Notes under the pieces: model-generated
Databases searched by the model: none
Told to the model about the DNA's origin: nothing
The model's input: only the letters and a program-made list of their open reading frames with translations
Made by a program: the position numbers and the translations under genes
Source: Methanosarcina sp. UBA5
GTDB taxonomy: Archaea > Halobacteriota > Methanosarcinia > Methanosarcinales > Methanosarcinaceae
DNA length: 23,341 nucleotides
Reading direction: 5' to 3'
Assembly (NCBI RefSeq): GCF_002505485.1
Contig: NZ_DAVG01000107.1
Span: forward strand, 1-23,341
In this document: piece by piece, positions 8,406 through 15,406 of the stretch
Layout of the letters: each line of letters opens with the position of its first letter
Numbering within the stretch: position 1 is the stretch's first letter

Positions 8406-9008
8406 TTTATTCTCCCTTTCAGCGACAATGAATACATAAAGTCTCTGAAAAAAGTAACAATTGGTTCATAAATAGTAAATCAGCTATTAACTGTAATGAA
8501 GAATGAGTGCTGAATAATAATTACAAAAGGGAGTTTATATCGATCAAGATTCTTCTCACTAAGAAGTGAAGGCTATTGATTATCTAAAGTGTTAGAATTA
8601 TACAAACAACATTATATTCTTTATAAAAAATACTATATATATTAATGAGAAACAAAGTGCCTGATAACGGATCTACATAGTGCATATTAAAGTACTAAAC
8701 TTTGGCTTTGGGATTCTAAGATAGTCCGTTTGTATTTATAGTCTAGCTAAAAATGGTTACCTGCCAGAAGTATCACGACATGTGATATACAAAATAGGAA
8801 TGGGTACTCTGATATTATAGATATATTATAACTTCTCAACATGTGTTACTAACTTTTCAGACAAGCTCTTAAATATAAACACTTTATCTAAATTTTAGAA
8901 TAGAAAGAGCAATAAAATGTTTGTTTACAACTTTTGCAAAAACAAGAACTAAGAAATGTATACATCTTATATTTTAAAACAAAAGGGCTTAGATGAGCTA
9001 AATCGATT
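8406..9008. other. AT-rich noncoding stretch upstream of the M4 protease
   Basis: I found no ORF of credible length. The minus-strand promoter of the M4 protease should lie here. The run AATCCCAAA near 8708-8716 (minus strand) weakly recalls the repeat at 4809 and 9667. Confidence 0.35.
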
Positions 9009-9041
9009 TATACATTTTTCAGAGTTTAACATAGAGGACTA
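9009..9041. repeat. Copy B of the repeat preceding tRNA-Leu loci
   Basis: 31 of 33 bases match copy A at 927-959. It lies 30 nt upstream of the tRNA-Leu(UAA) 5' fragment at 9072. Confidence 0.7.
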
Positions 9042-9045
9042 TACT

Positions 9046-9291
9046 TTATTTGACAGTAAACAAGTCAATTTGCGAGAGTTGCCCAGCCAGGTCAAAGGCG
9101 TCAGACTTAAGATCAAGCTTCCTTTTTTCCTTTATTAGGGCCAGATTATCACTATAGACTGTAATTTCGGCGTTTCTTATAACTGCACCCTTTCCAGAGT
9201 CTTCAGCAAGTTCCTGTTTTGATATGTTAATTGTCTGCCCAGTCGTTTGTTCTTTCATTCGCCTATTTCCCATATTATTTTCAACTTTCAT
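9046..9291 (-). pseudogene. N-terminal fragment of a DUF4139-type protein, fused to antisense tRNA
   Basis: The minus strand encodes an 81-aa frame. Residues about 12-62 (TINISKQELAEDSGKGAVIRNAEITVYSDNLALIKEKRKLDLKS; written in parts: GKGAVIRNAEITVYSDNLAL, then IKEKRKLDLKS) match the N-terminus I know from archaeal DUF4139 proteins, which are several hundred residues long. After DLKS the frame merely translates the reverse strand of the tRNA-Leu fragment and stops in the repeat beyond it. The gene was therefore truncated by recombination with a tRNA-Leu locus. An alternative start is the Met at residue 12 (MKEQTTGQ). It is unlikely to be functional. Confidence 0.65.
9072..9114 (+). pseudogene. 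5' half of a tRNA-Leu(UAA), cut in the anticodon stem
   Basis: The sequence begins GCGAGAGTTGCCCAGCCAGG, identical in its first 20 bases to both tRNA-Leu(CAG) copies. It continues to the anticodon loop CTTAAGA (anticodon TAA) and two bases of the following strand (TC), then ends abruptly. The DNA beyond is the antisense of a DUF4139 gene start. The 11-mer GACTTAAGATC at the junction belongs to both the tRNA and, read in reverse, to codons for DLKS of the gene. Confidence 0.8.
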
Positions 9292-9666
9292 AATTATATG
9301 TGTTTCATTGGTTGCATGTTATAGACTTTTAATTTAACGTGAAAAAATATTTCTTGCAACACTATTGTCTAAGTAGTTTTAATTTTTCTGTTTAAACGAA
9401 TAAATCCTGAAATGAATAAATTAATACGAGTTTTTGCGTAATTTTGCTTCTAAAGTTACTCAATCAAAAATCATATTTATCAGAGCCATAAATACACAAG
9501 AAAGCACTGTGATTCGACTGCATATCAGTATAATACCTCAAATTTAGAATTCACATTCTCTATAAATTAAACTATTTTTATATTTAGTCTATTTTTATAC
9601 TAAATATGCTCATCTATATATAATTTTAAGTATATTCTCATGATTGAATTATAACTACAATTTATT
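9292..9666. other. AT-rich noncoding stretch
   Basis: No credible ORF or RNA is visible. The region probably contains the promoter of the serine protease-nuclease gene and, on the minus strand, that of the truncated DUF4139 gene. Confidence 0.4.
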
Positions 9667-9689
9667 GAGTTAATCCCAAAACTCAAAAT
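9667..9689. repeat. Solo copy of the MITE-like end found at 4809
   Basis: The 23 bases contain ATCCCAAAACTCAAAAT, exactly as at 4815-4831, with two changes in the preceding six. No matching inverted partner is visible before the gene at 9745. It is either a solo element end or a shared upstream regulatory sequence. Confidence 0.6.
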
Positions 9690-9744
9690 CGGTTTCTTAA
9701 AGTTTTAATTATCTCAAACTATTGGGTTATGGTGGGGAAAAGGT

Positions 9745-11631
9745 ATGATTGAAAATGCCCGAAAAGAAGAGCAACAGAGAAAAGCCTCTGAAAGGTATTA
9801 TAGCAGGCAGAAAGCTACTGAAATGGAAGGACCAAGCGAAAGATTTAGACGTGAAATCATCATGGCGGAGGCACAGCCCATAGAGAGGCGCCTGAGCTTT
9901 CTTAAACCAGGTGATGGCCTGGCCTTGGAAAGGATAATGGGAAAGAGCGATCTTGTCGACATCTCCTATTTGGAACTTGGACTGCTCGCGGCCAGACCTG
10001 TCTGCAGGATTCAGATTGTAAATCCCTTCGGCAGGCCAGAGGGTTATGGCACGGGCTTTCTTGTCGGCCCAAATCTGCTGCTAACGAATAACCATGTCAT
10101 TGATACAGCAGAGCTGGCAAGGAAGAGTTTTGCAGAGTTCGGGTTTGAGCAAGATATAAACGGTCGACGAAAGATATCCAAGTCCTTCGACCTGCGACCC
10201 GACGAGGTCTTCATCACCGATCCTGACCTGGACTTCACACTAGTATCCATGGCCTCTCTTTCCACAGAAGGGACAGAGCTTACCGATTACGGATTACTGC
10301 GTCTCATTGAAGACACGGGAAAGATCCGGATCGGCGAATACGTCTCCATCATTCAGCATCCTGAAGGTGGTCTCAAGCAATGCTGCCTGCGAGAAAACGA
10401 ACTTGTAGATATCTTTGACAACTGGCTACATTATATGACAGACTCAGAGTGTGGATCCTCAGGATCGCCGGTATTCAACGATCAATGGCTGGTTGTTGGC
10501 CTACACCACTCAGGAGTACCAAAGAAAGATGCCCAGGGCAACATCCTCAAGACAGACGGTCAGGCATATCGAGAAGGCATCGACAATCCTAGCACTATAG
10601 CCTGGGTAGCCAATGAAGGCGTGCGCATCAGCTGCATCTTCCAGGCATTGGAGTCGCGAAGCGATAACGAGCCAATGGTGGCCGAAGCTCTGCGCAGGCT
10701 TCGCAGCAATGGCACTGGTCCGGTCGGACCTGCGATCATAACCGCCCCAGAACCCATTTCCGGCACAACAATGGAACTGGGAGAACTGCCCGCGAAACAT
10801 TACCATCTGGCGGATGGCTACAACCCCGATTTCCTGGGTTCTCAGTACCATCTGCCGCTTCCCAAGCTGGCTGATAATCTCCAGTCCAAAGTCGCAAAGC
10901 TCAAGGACGGGAGCGAGATTCTCACCTACCTGCACTTCTCGATTGTGATGAATGCTGATCGAAGGCTGGCCTTCTATACCGCGGTCAATATTGACGGCAA
11001 GAAGCTGGAGAACATCAAACGCGGCCGCGACAAATGGTACTTTGATCCGCGTCTCGATCAGAAATATCAAGCCGGACCCAAATTGTATGAAAACAATCGA
11101 CTTGACCGCGGACATCTGGTTCGCCGACTAGATCCCTGCTGGGGTCCAAATGCCAAGGATGCGGGAGAGGATACGTTCCATTTTACGAACTGTTCGCCTC
11201 AGCACGAGCGCTTCAACCAGCATGATTGGCTCGAAGTGGAAGACTACATACTGAAGACCGCAGATAATGCCAATGTGCAAATATCGGGATTCATTGGTCC
11301 TGTCTTTCGCGAAGACGACATGATTTACCGCAATGAGTACCTCCTGCCTGCCGATTTCTGGAAGGTGGTAGTATTCGTCAATAAAAACGGGAAGCTCAGT
11401 GCTACTGCCTACCTGCGCACGCAGAAGAATTATCTGGAGAGCATGGAGTTTTTCGACGATGAGTTCAAGACCTGGCAAGTGCCGGTAGCGCAGGTTGAGG
11501 CGCTGACTGGCCTATCATTCGGCTTGCCTACAGATGCCGATCCTATGGCTCGGGCATCAGCCGGAAAGGGTCTGGAAAGTCAGAGGAGCAATATCAGGAG
11601 GATTCGCTCTGCTGCGGACATAATGCTCTGA
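9745..11631 (+). CDS. Trypsin/V8-like serine protease fused to DRGH nuclease, leaderless
   Basis: A 628-aa two-domain enzyme. A charged helical N-terminus (1-60) leads to a short linker motif (LERIMGKSDLVDISYLELGL, about 66-85). A chymotrypsin-fold protease follows: H117 in LTNNHVID, D163 in LDFTLVSM, S239 in GSSGSP. Residues about 360-605 form a DNA/RNA non-specific (NUC1/EndoG-like) nuclease. It has the DRGH motif at 454-457 with catalytic H457, and FTNCSPQHERFNQ with N482 and N491 as expected metal and phosphate ligands. All catalytic residues are present in both domains. There is no signal peptide, so it acts inside a cell, its own or one it is delivered to. ATG start after GGTGGGG/AAGG. 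A protease joined to a nuclease fits a conflict or cell-killing effector, with the protease possibly releasing the nuclease; that is inference. Confidence 0.88.
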   Translation: MIENARKEEQQRKASERYYSRQKATEMEGPSERFRREIIMAEAQPIERRLSFLKPGDGLALERIMGKSDLVDISYLELGLLAARPVCRIQIVNPFGRPEGYGTGFLVGPNLLLTNNHVIDTAELARKSFAEFGFEQDINGRRKISKSFDLRPDEVFITDPDLDFTLVSMASLSTEGTELTDYGLLRLIEDTGKIRIGEYVSIIQHPEGGLKQCCLRENELVDIFDNWLHYMTDSECGSSGSPVFNDQWLVVGLHHSGVPKKDAQGNILKTDGQAYREGIDNPSTIAWVANEGVRISCIFQALESRSDNEPMVAEALRRLRSNGTGPVGPAIITAPEPISGTTMELGELPAKHYHLADGYNPDFLGSQYHLPLPKLADNLQSKVAKLKDGSEILTYLHFSIVMNADRRLAFYTAVNIDGKKLENIKRGRDKWYFDPRLDQKYQAGPKLYENNRLDRGHLVRRLDPCWGPNAKDAGEDTFHFTNCSPQHERFNQHDWLEVEDYILKTADNANVQISGFIGPVFREDDMIYRNEYLLPADFWKVVVFVNKNGKLSATAYLRTQKNYLESMEFFDDEFKTWQVPVAQVEALTGLSFGLPTDADPMARASAGKGLESQRSNIRRIRSAADIML

Positions 11632-11638
11632 TACGATC

Positions 11639-11674
11639 GCTTCATGGTTGTTGTCTTGAGTAAGACAATGAAGC
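11639..11674 (+). terminator. Hairpin after the serine protease-nuclease gene
   Basis: GCTTCA (11639-11644) pairs with TGAAGC (11669-11674), and TTGTCTT pairs with AAGACAA inside, with a one-sided 6-nt bulge and a 4-nt loop. It starts 8 nt after the stop codon. Confidence 0.5.
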
Positions 11675-11989
11675 AAAGTCTTGCCAATGAACCAAAAGTT
11701 TTGTTAGATATTGAAATACTTAGAGCTTTTGGGCAATATATCACTCTTAAAAATGAGATTTTTTAGCCACTAAAAATAAATTTTAATTTTCCTTATTTTC
11801 TCTCAACTCTCTAACAGTAAGCACCTAAAATGGAAGCTATTCTAAGCCAGCTACAGATATATTCTCAACTACTATCAGGATTAACCATACATTCAATATA
11901 AAAAATTGAGCTGTAAGCTTTTCTTAAAGCCTGTGCTATTGTGTTATAGGCTGACTTACTGGAAGTTCCTTTAATCTGTCTTTCAATAT
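11675..11989. other. Noncoding stretch before the second tRNA-Leu locus
   Basis: I found no ORF or RNA gene. The sequence is AT-rich. Confidence 0.35.
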
Positions 11990-12030
11990 ACGAGAGTTAT
12001 CCAGCAAGGTCAAAAGCCCTCGATTCAGAG
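11990..12030 (+). pseudogene. Decayed tRNA-Leu 5' half ending at the anticodon loop
   Basis: ACGAGAGTTATCCAGCAAGG, then TCAAAAGCCCTCGATTCAGAG, aligns with the 5' acceptor strand, D arm and anticodon loop (CAG) of tRNA-Leu at 1057, with scattered changes. After the loop the similarity stops, and the repeat shared with 936-959 begins. Confidence 0.65.
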
Positions 12031-12047
12031 TATAACATAGAAAACTA
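12024..12047. repeat. Copy C of the repeat preceding tRNA-Leu loci
   Basis: 24 bases match 936-959 with four changes. They are continuous with the decayed tRNA-Leu half at 11990, and the weakened tRNA-Leu begins 32 nt downstream. Confidence 0.6.
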
Positions 12048-12079
12048 ATTTTAATAGAGAGTAGTAAGCAAGCCTACAT

Positions 12080-12164
12080 GCGAGAGTTGCCCAGCCAGGT
12101 CAAAGGTGATAGGCTCAGAGCCTATTCTCGTAGGAGTTCGGGGGTTCAAATCCCATCCCTCGCA
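12080..12164 (+). tRNA. tRNA-Leu (CAG), weakened second copy, possibly a pseudogene
   Basis: 85 nt, same length and layout as the tRNA at 1057, with the anticodon arm ATAGG-CTCAGAG-CCTAT intact and discriminator A. However, the acceptor stem has an A-C mismatch at pair 6-67. The T stem GGGGG/CCCAT has a G-A mismatch and a G-U, and the D stem has lost a G-C to G-U. These changes are absent from the first copy, so this gene is probably decaying. Confidence 0.7.
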
Positions 12165-12357
12165 TTAAGTTTTAATTAAATCTTATTTTGTTTAAATTAC
12201 CTGATTCAATCTATATTTATAAGGTGTGACGAGAAATTAAGTTAAAGGTAATAGGTTAAAGATCTTTTTCGTTGATTTCACTCATTGAATCAACTAGTAC
12301 TTGCTTCATAGTTTGGCATCAAGAACTACATTTTTTATTAATAAGTATGATAAATGT

Positions 12358-12442
12358 ACGAGAATTGCACGTCAGGTAAAGTATAATAGATCCACATCTT
12401 TTTCTAATGTGGCTTCTGTATTCAAATTGCACTCTTTCGTTA
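12358..12442 (+). pseudogene. Very decayed tRNA-Leu relic (tentative)
   Basis: ACGAGAATTGCACGTCAGGT resembles the 5' end of the neighbouring tRNA-Leu genes. TTCAAATTGCACTCTTTCG, 85 nt downstream from the start, resembles their T loop and 3' acceptor strand. The total length equals the intact gene, but the centre is unrecognisable. Confidence 0.4.
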
Positions 12443-12469
12443 AAAATATAAGATAATAGCTTTGTTTTA

Positions 12470-14063
12470 TCAGTTAATTCCCAAAGTCTTCAAGGAAGCC
12501 ATCATAGGATCTCCATAGAATACGGGATCGACTCTCTCCATGATGTCTGCGGATACATCTAAAAAGTTTCTTTTATTTTCAAGAGGGATAAGAGCTTTTC
12601 TTGCTCCATTATCCATCGCGACCTGAAGTACTTCTGAAAGACTCGGAAGCGCTTTGATATTTCCTTGAATACTCAGATCGCCAACTATTAATAGTCCAGG
12701 AAGAACTTGGTGCTTCTTTATCCCTGACATTACTGCAATTACAAAGGCAATTCCTGCGTCACATGATGTACGGTTAGATAAAAGGTCAATGGCCTCAGCA
12801 TGGAAATCTGACGTATCAAAAATGCTCGCAATTCCCATGTCTACTTTATGGCTCTGAATATAAGAAAATGCACGTTGGATTGATTCTTTCATACTACCTT
12901 GAATTCCTCCAGCAGTCTTGAGTTTCCCGGTTCCAGTAGAGACACTTACTTCTATTCGATAGAGTCCGACCTTTCCTTCGTGATCAACAGATGCAGTATA
13001 GACTGAACCAGGTGCAAGAGGATCGGAGGAGATCATACTTCTTCCACCCTCTTCAGGTACACCTACATAGAATTCCTCTCTGGTTTCATTGTCGATATAA
13101 GAAAATGATGTTTGATAATACTCGAAAGATCCCATCTTTTTAAGTTGTTCTTTAACTCGTCTACGGCCTTCCATAGCAATATCAAGCATTTCGGATAATT
13201 CTTCTTTTGTAAATTTTCCATGCGGGTATAATAACTTCACAAGTCCTGAAACGGTTTTACGTACTGCTTTTACATCTCTTGCGTTTAGATGTGATCCCAT
13301 TGAATAGTCTTTGTCAATCACATCTGTATAATTTTGTTTTCTAAGCTCTCGTAATGCTTCAGCGAAATAATCAACAACGAACCCATAATCATCTGTAAAG
13401 AAGTCAAAACGCATTTTAGGAATTTCCCATCCTGGAAGATAATAATGGATTCTATCAATGAATGCCATGTCTTCTCTAATAATTGCAGGCATTGGAACAA
13501 AAAGATGGGATGAACGAACCATTACTTCAACAGGCTGATTTGTGTTACCAAAAAAAAGCAATGGAAGCATATGCAGAGAGAGCTTCTTTTCCTCGAGCAA
13601 ATGTCCCTGATTCACAATAGGTTTTAAGCATTGTAATTATTTCTTTGGGCATCTTTTGTAAATCGGCAACTTCATCAAATGCTACTACGTCCCAGATCCC
13701 TACAAGTCCCATTTTTTGCGTGCTCATATTGTAAAATAAATTTGCCACAGTCGTAGGACCTGTGAGGAGTATCCCATATGGGGAGATTTCTTGATAGGCA
13801 TAGGATTTTCCGGTTCCCCTTGGTCCAAGTTCTACAAGGTTGTAGTTATTTTCACAGAATGGTATGAGCCTTGAGAGGAAAAGTAACTTAAGACGCCTAT
13901 CGAAGTTGGATGGCTCCATTACAAGGCTTCTTATCAGAAAGTCTATCCACTCATCTGAAGTAAACTGGTTGCGTCCCTCACAGTATTCCTCAATGTCAAA
14001 GTTGGCAAGTTGGATTGGAGTCAAATCCTCAATCCAAAAAGGGCTTCTCTTACCTTTTGCTTC
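12470..14063 (-). pseudogene. brxL: BrxL-like (BREX Lon-like AAA+) gene, 5'-truncated and frameshifted
   Basis: Two overlapping minus-strand frames make one BrxL-type protein. The first has PIQLANFDIEEYCEGRNQFT, Walker A GPRGTGKS and Walker B VVAFDEVAD, ending ASIAFFW-stop. The second continues FFGNTNQPVEVMVRSSHLF and ends in a Lon-like domain (VLPGLLIVGDLSIQGNIKAL, ALIPLENKRNF, HVDPVFYGDP-like tail). They join at eight T on the coding strand; seven T would give AFFGNT in one frame. Homologous sequence runs upstream to EAKGKRSPFWIEDL (14063), where a TAA interrupts. The N-terminal part of the family (roughly the first 150-170 residues from memory) is absent. In the Lon domain the usual catalytic Ser position (PSAGIA) reads CDAGIA, while the Lys (GNIK) is kept. 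No other BREX gene (brxA, brxB, brxC, pglX, pglZ) is in the window. It is an orphan, probably dead defence gene. Confidence 0.85.
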
Positions 14064-14232
14064 TTATATGACCACGGTCACAAGGACACCCTGTTCAGAA
14101 AGAGCAAAGCATATTACCTAAGTAAGGCTCATATATGAGTTAATAGTAGTCATCCGACCATATGCTCTCAAAACCATTCGAATCCATAGAATAACCAACT
14201 TCTTCGAATAAGAAATATTAAAAGCCAGTATA

Positions 14233-14458
14233 TTAAAAATCACTGCTTGCGTACGCATTTAAATTTAAAATTGACAAGGCATAAACTAGAGCATCTATCT
14301 GGCTGGTGACTTTTCTGCCCCTGGTATCCAGCACACATCTGATCCTCAAGTTCTGGAAATGTACCAAAATGGTGAAATCCGCCCTTATTGCCTTTCTCCC
14401 TGGGAGCGTGAACAGCCTTGAAAGGAATAACAGTATCCACGGCTTTGAGATTTTGCAT
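14233..14458 (-). pseudogene. Fragment of phage terminase large subunit (C-terminus), frameshifted
   Basis: The minus strand encodes TVIPFKAVHAPREKGNKGGF followed by HHFGTFPELEDQMCAGYQGQ and SHQPDR. A one-base shift then gives DALVYALSILNL. This is the C-terminal signature of phage terminase large subunits: KAVRASRGK, HHVG.FPELEDQM and SPDR.DALVWAL. The missing base is within CCAGATAGATGCTC near 14290-14300. The nuclease and ATPase parts are absent upstream, and part of the usual segment between SRGK and HHVG seems deleted. It is a relic of a head-tail virus next to the BrxL relic. Confidence 0.72.
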
Positions 14459-14496
14459 AAACTATATCAAGATATGAATAAACAATCAAGACATCT

Positions 14497-14712
14497 TTAT
14501 TTTTTAAACAGTTTGATGTAGAGTCGCGGGCAATGTAAAAAGTCAGCGGTGCAGTAATTTTGCCTTTCTCCCTCTGTGGGCTCATATTTGCTGGTTCCGG
14601 TCTGGCAGCTGAATAAGGGGATATCTTCGACTCCGACTAACGCTGTGTATGTGAAGTCTTTTTTCTTAGATTCAATTTCCTTCCTATTATCTTGAAGGTA
14701 ATTGCAATTCAT
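14497..14712 (-). CDS. Small Cys-rich hypothetical protein
   Basis: A 71-aa protein. After a basic N-terminal segment it has PLFSCQTGTSKYEPTEGERQ followed by NYCTADFLHCPRLYI. The C-x(n)-YC-x6-CP pattern near the C-terminus recalls Cys motifs in small metal- or iron-sulfur-binding proteins, but I do not recognise the family. There are four Cys in all (C3 plus three in the C-terminal half). The ATG start is supported by GGTGATC ending 5 nt upstream. It is the last gene I can assign to the minus-strand element operon, 231 nt beyond the DUF488 gene. Confidence 0.55.
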   Translation of the reverse strand: MNCNYLQDNRKEIESKKKDFTYTALVGVEDIPLFSCQTGTSKYEPTEGERQNYCTADFLHCPRLYIKLFKK

Positions 14713-14943
14713 TTCAGATCACCACTTACTTATTTTGAATTGTTGTGAGGCCATACTGTGTCTACCCTGTAAATAATATTTGTAATAGGGTATTATTATC
14801 TTGAGTAATAAAGTTTGCGCAGTTCTCTGAATAAATGACCTTTTGAAACTTTATGAGAGGTTTTTAGAACTGCTAACAGTATAAGCACAAGGGTAAAAAA
14901 GCTTGTAGAGCCTTAGAAAAAACTATATTTTGGGGTAAAATTG

Positions 14944-15393
14944 TTATGAAATGGATAAAAAAGAAAACAAATCCATATCTTTCCTATTGGGCTTAACTGC
15001 AGAACAAACCTCAATCTCAATATTATTTTGGACAGCTAATTTCATTATCAAATCTAAAAGTAAGTATCTATGGCAGTGCTTCCCTGGACCTTCATAGCAT
15101 ACCAGAAAGACATCATGAGTTTGAGCTTCTTTTGCAATTGTAAGCATAACTTCCTGTGCTTTTGGCTTCTCCATCTCTGCAAGAAATCGCTGAACATATT
15201 CATCCCAGTTAATATTATGTGCTTTCCAGTCCCTCAGCAATTCACCACTAGGTGCCAGATTTTTCTCCCACTCATCACAGACTATATCAGGATTTACCCA
15301 TTGTGTTCGTTCTCTACATACCGCAATAAATTTCGCTGCATGGTATTCTTCTCTCATTTTCTCTACATTCTTAAAGTATGTTTGAAATAACAC
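14944..15393 (-). CDS. DUF488 family protein
   Basis: About 149 aa from the GTG at 15393. It begins with LFQTYFKNVEKM (the T-S/T-YF opening typical of DUF488). It continues with a W/Y-rich centre (YVQRFLAEM) and the C-terminal signature VFLVCYEGPGKHCHRYLLLD, which corresponds to the LLCYE...CHR motif of the family. The two Cys and the His of that motif are present. Biochemical function is unknown for the family. An upstream ATG at 15441 would overlap the replication gene by 35 nt. The GTG is preferred because AAGGAG lies 9 nt before it, overlapping the stop codon region of that gene, and because the product then starts where the family does. It is translationally linked to the replication protein. 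Confidence 0.78.
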   Translation of the reverse strand: MLFQTYFKNVEKMREEYHAAKFIAVCRERTQWVNPDIVCDEWEKNLAPSGELLRDWKAHNINWDEYVQRFLAEMEKPKAQEVMLTIAKEAQTHDVFLVCYEGPGKHCHRYLLLDLIMKLAVQNNIEIEVCSAVKPNRKDMDLFSFLSIS

Positions 15394-15406
15394 TTTACCA
15401 AACTCC

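Noticed and set aside
9046..9291. Complete 81-aa novel protein
   Set aside because: Its last third is merely the antisense of a tRNA-Leu fragment and the flanking repeat.
10510..11115. 201-aa minus-strand frame inside the protease-nuclease gene
   Set aside because: Antisense shadow of conserved coding sequence.
13545..13560. Programmed frameshift producing full-length BrxL
   Set aside because: The gene also lacks its N-terminus and has an upstream in-frame stop, so decay explains it better; kept only as a phase-variation question.
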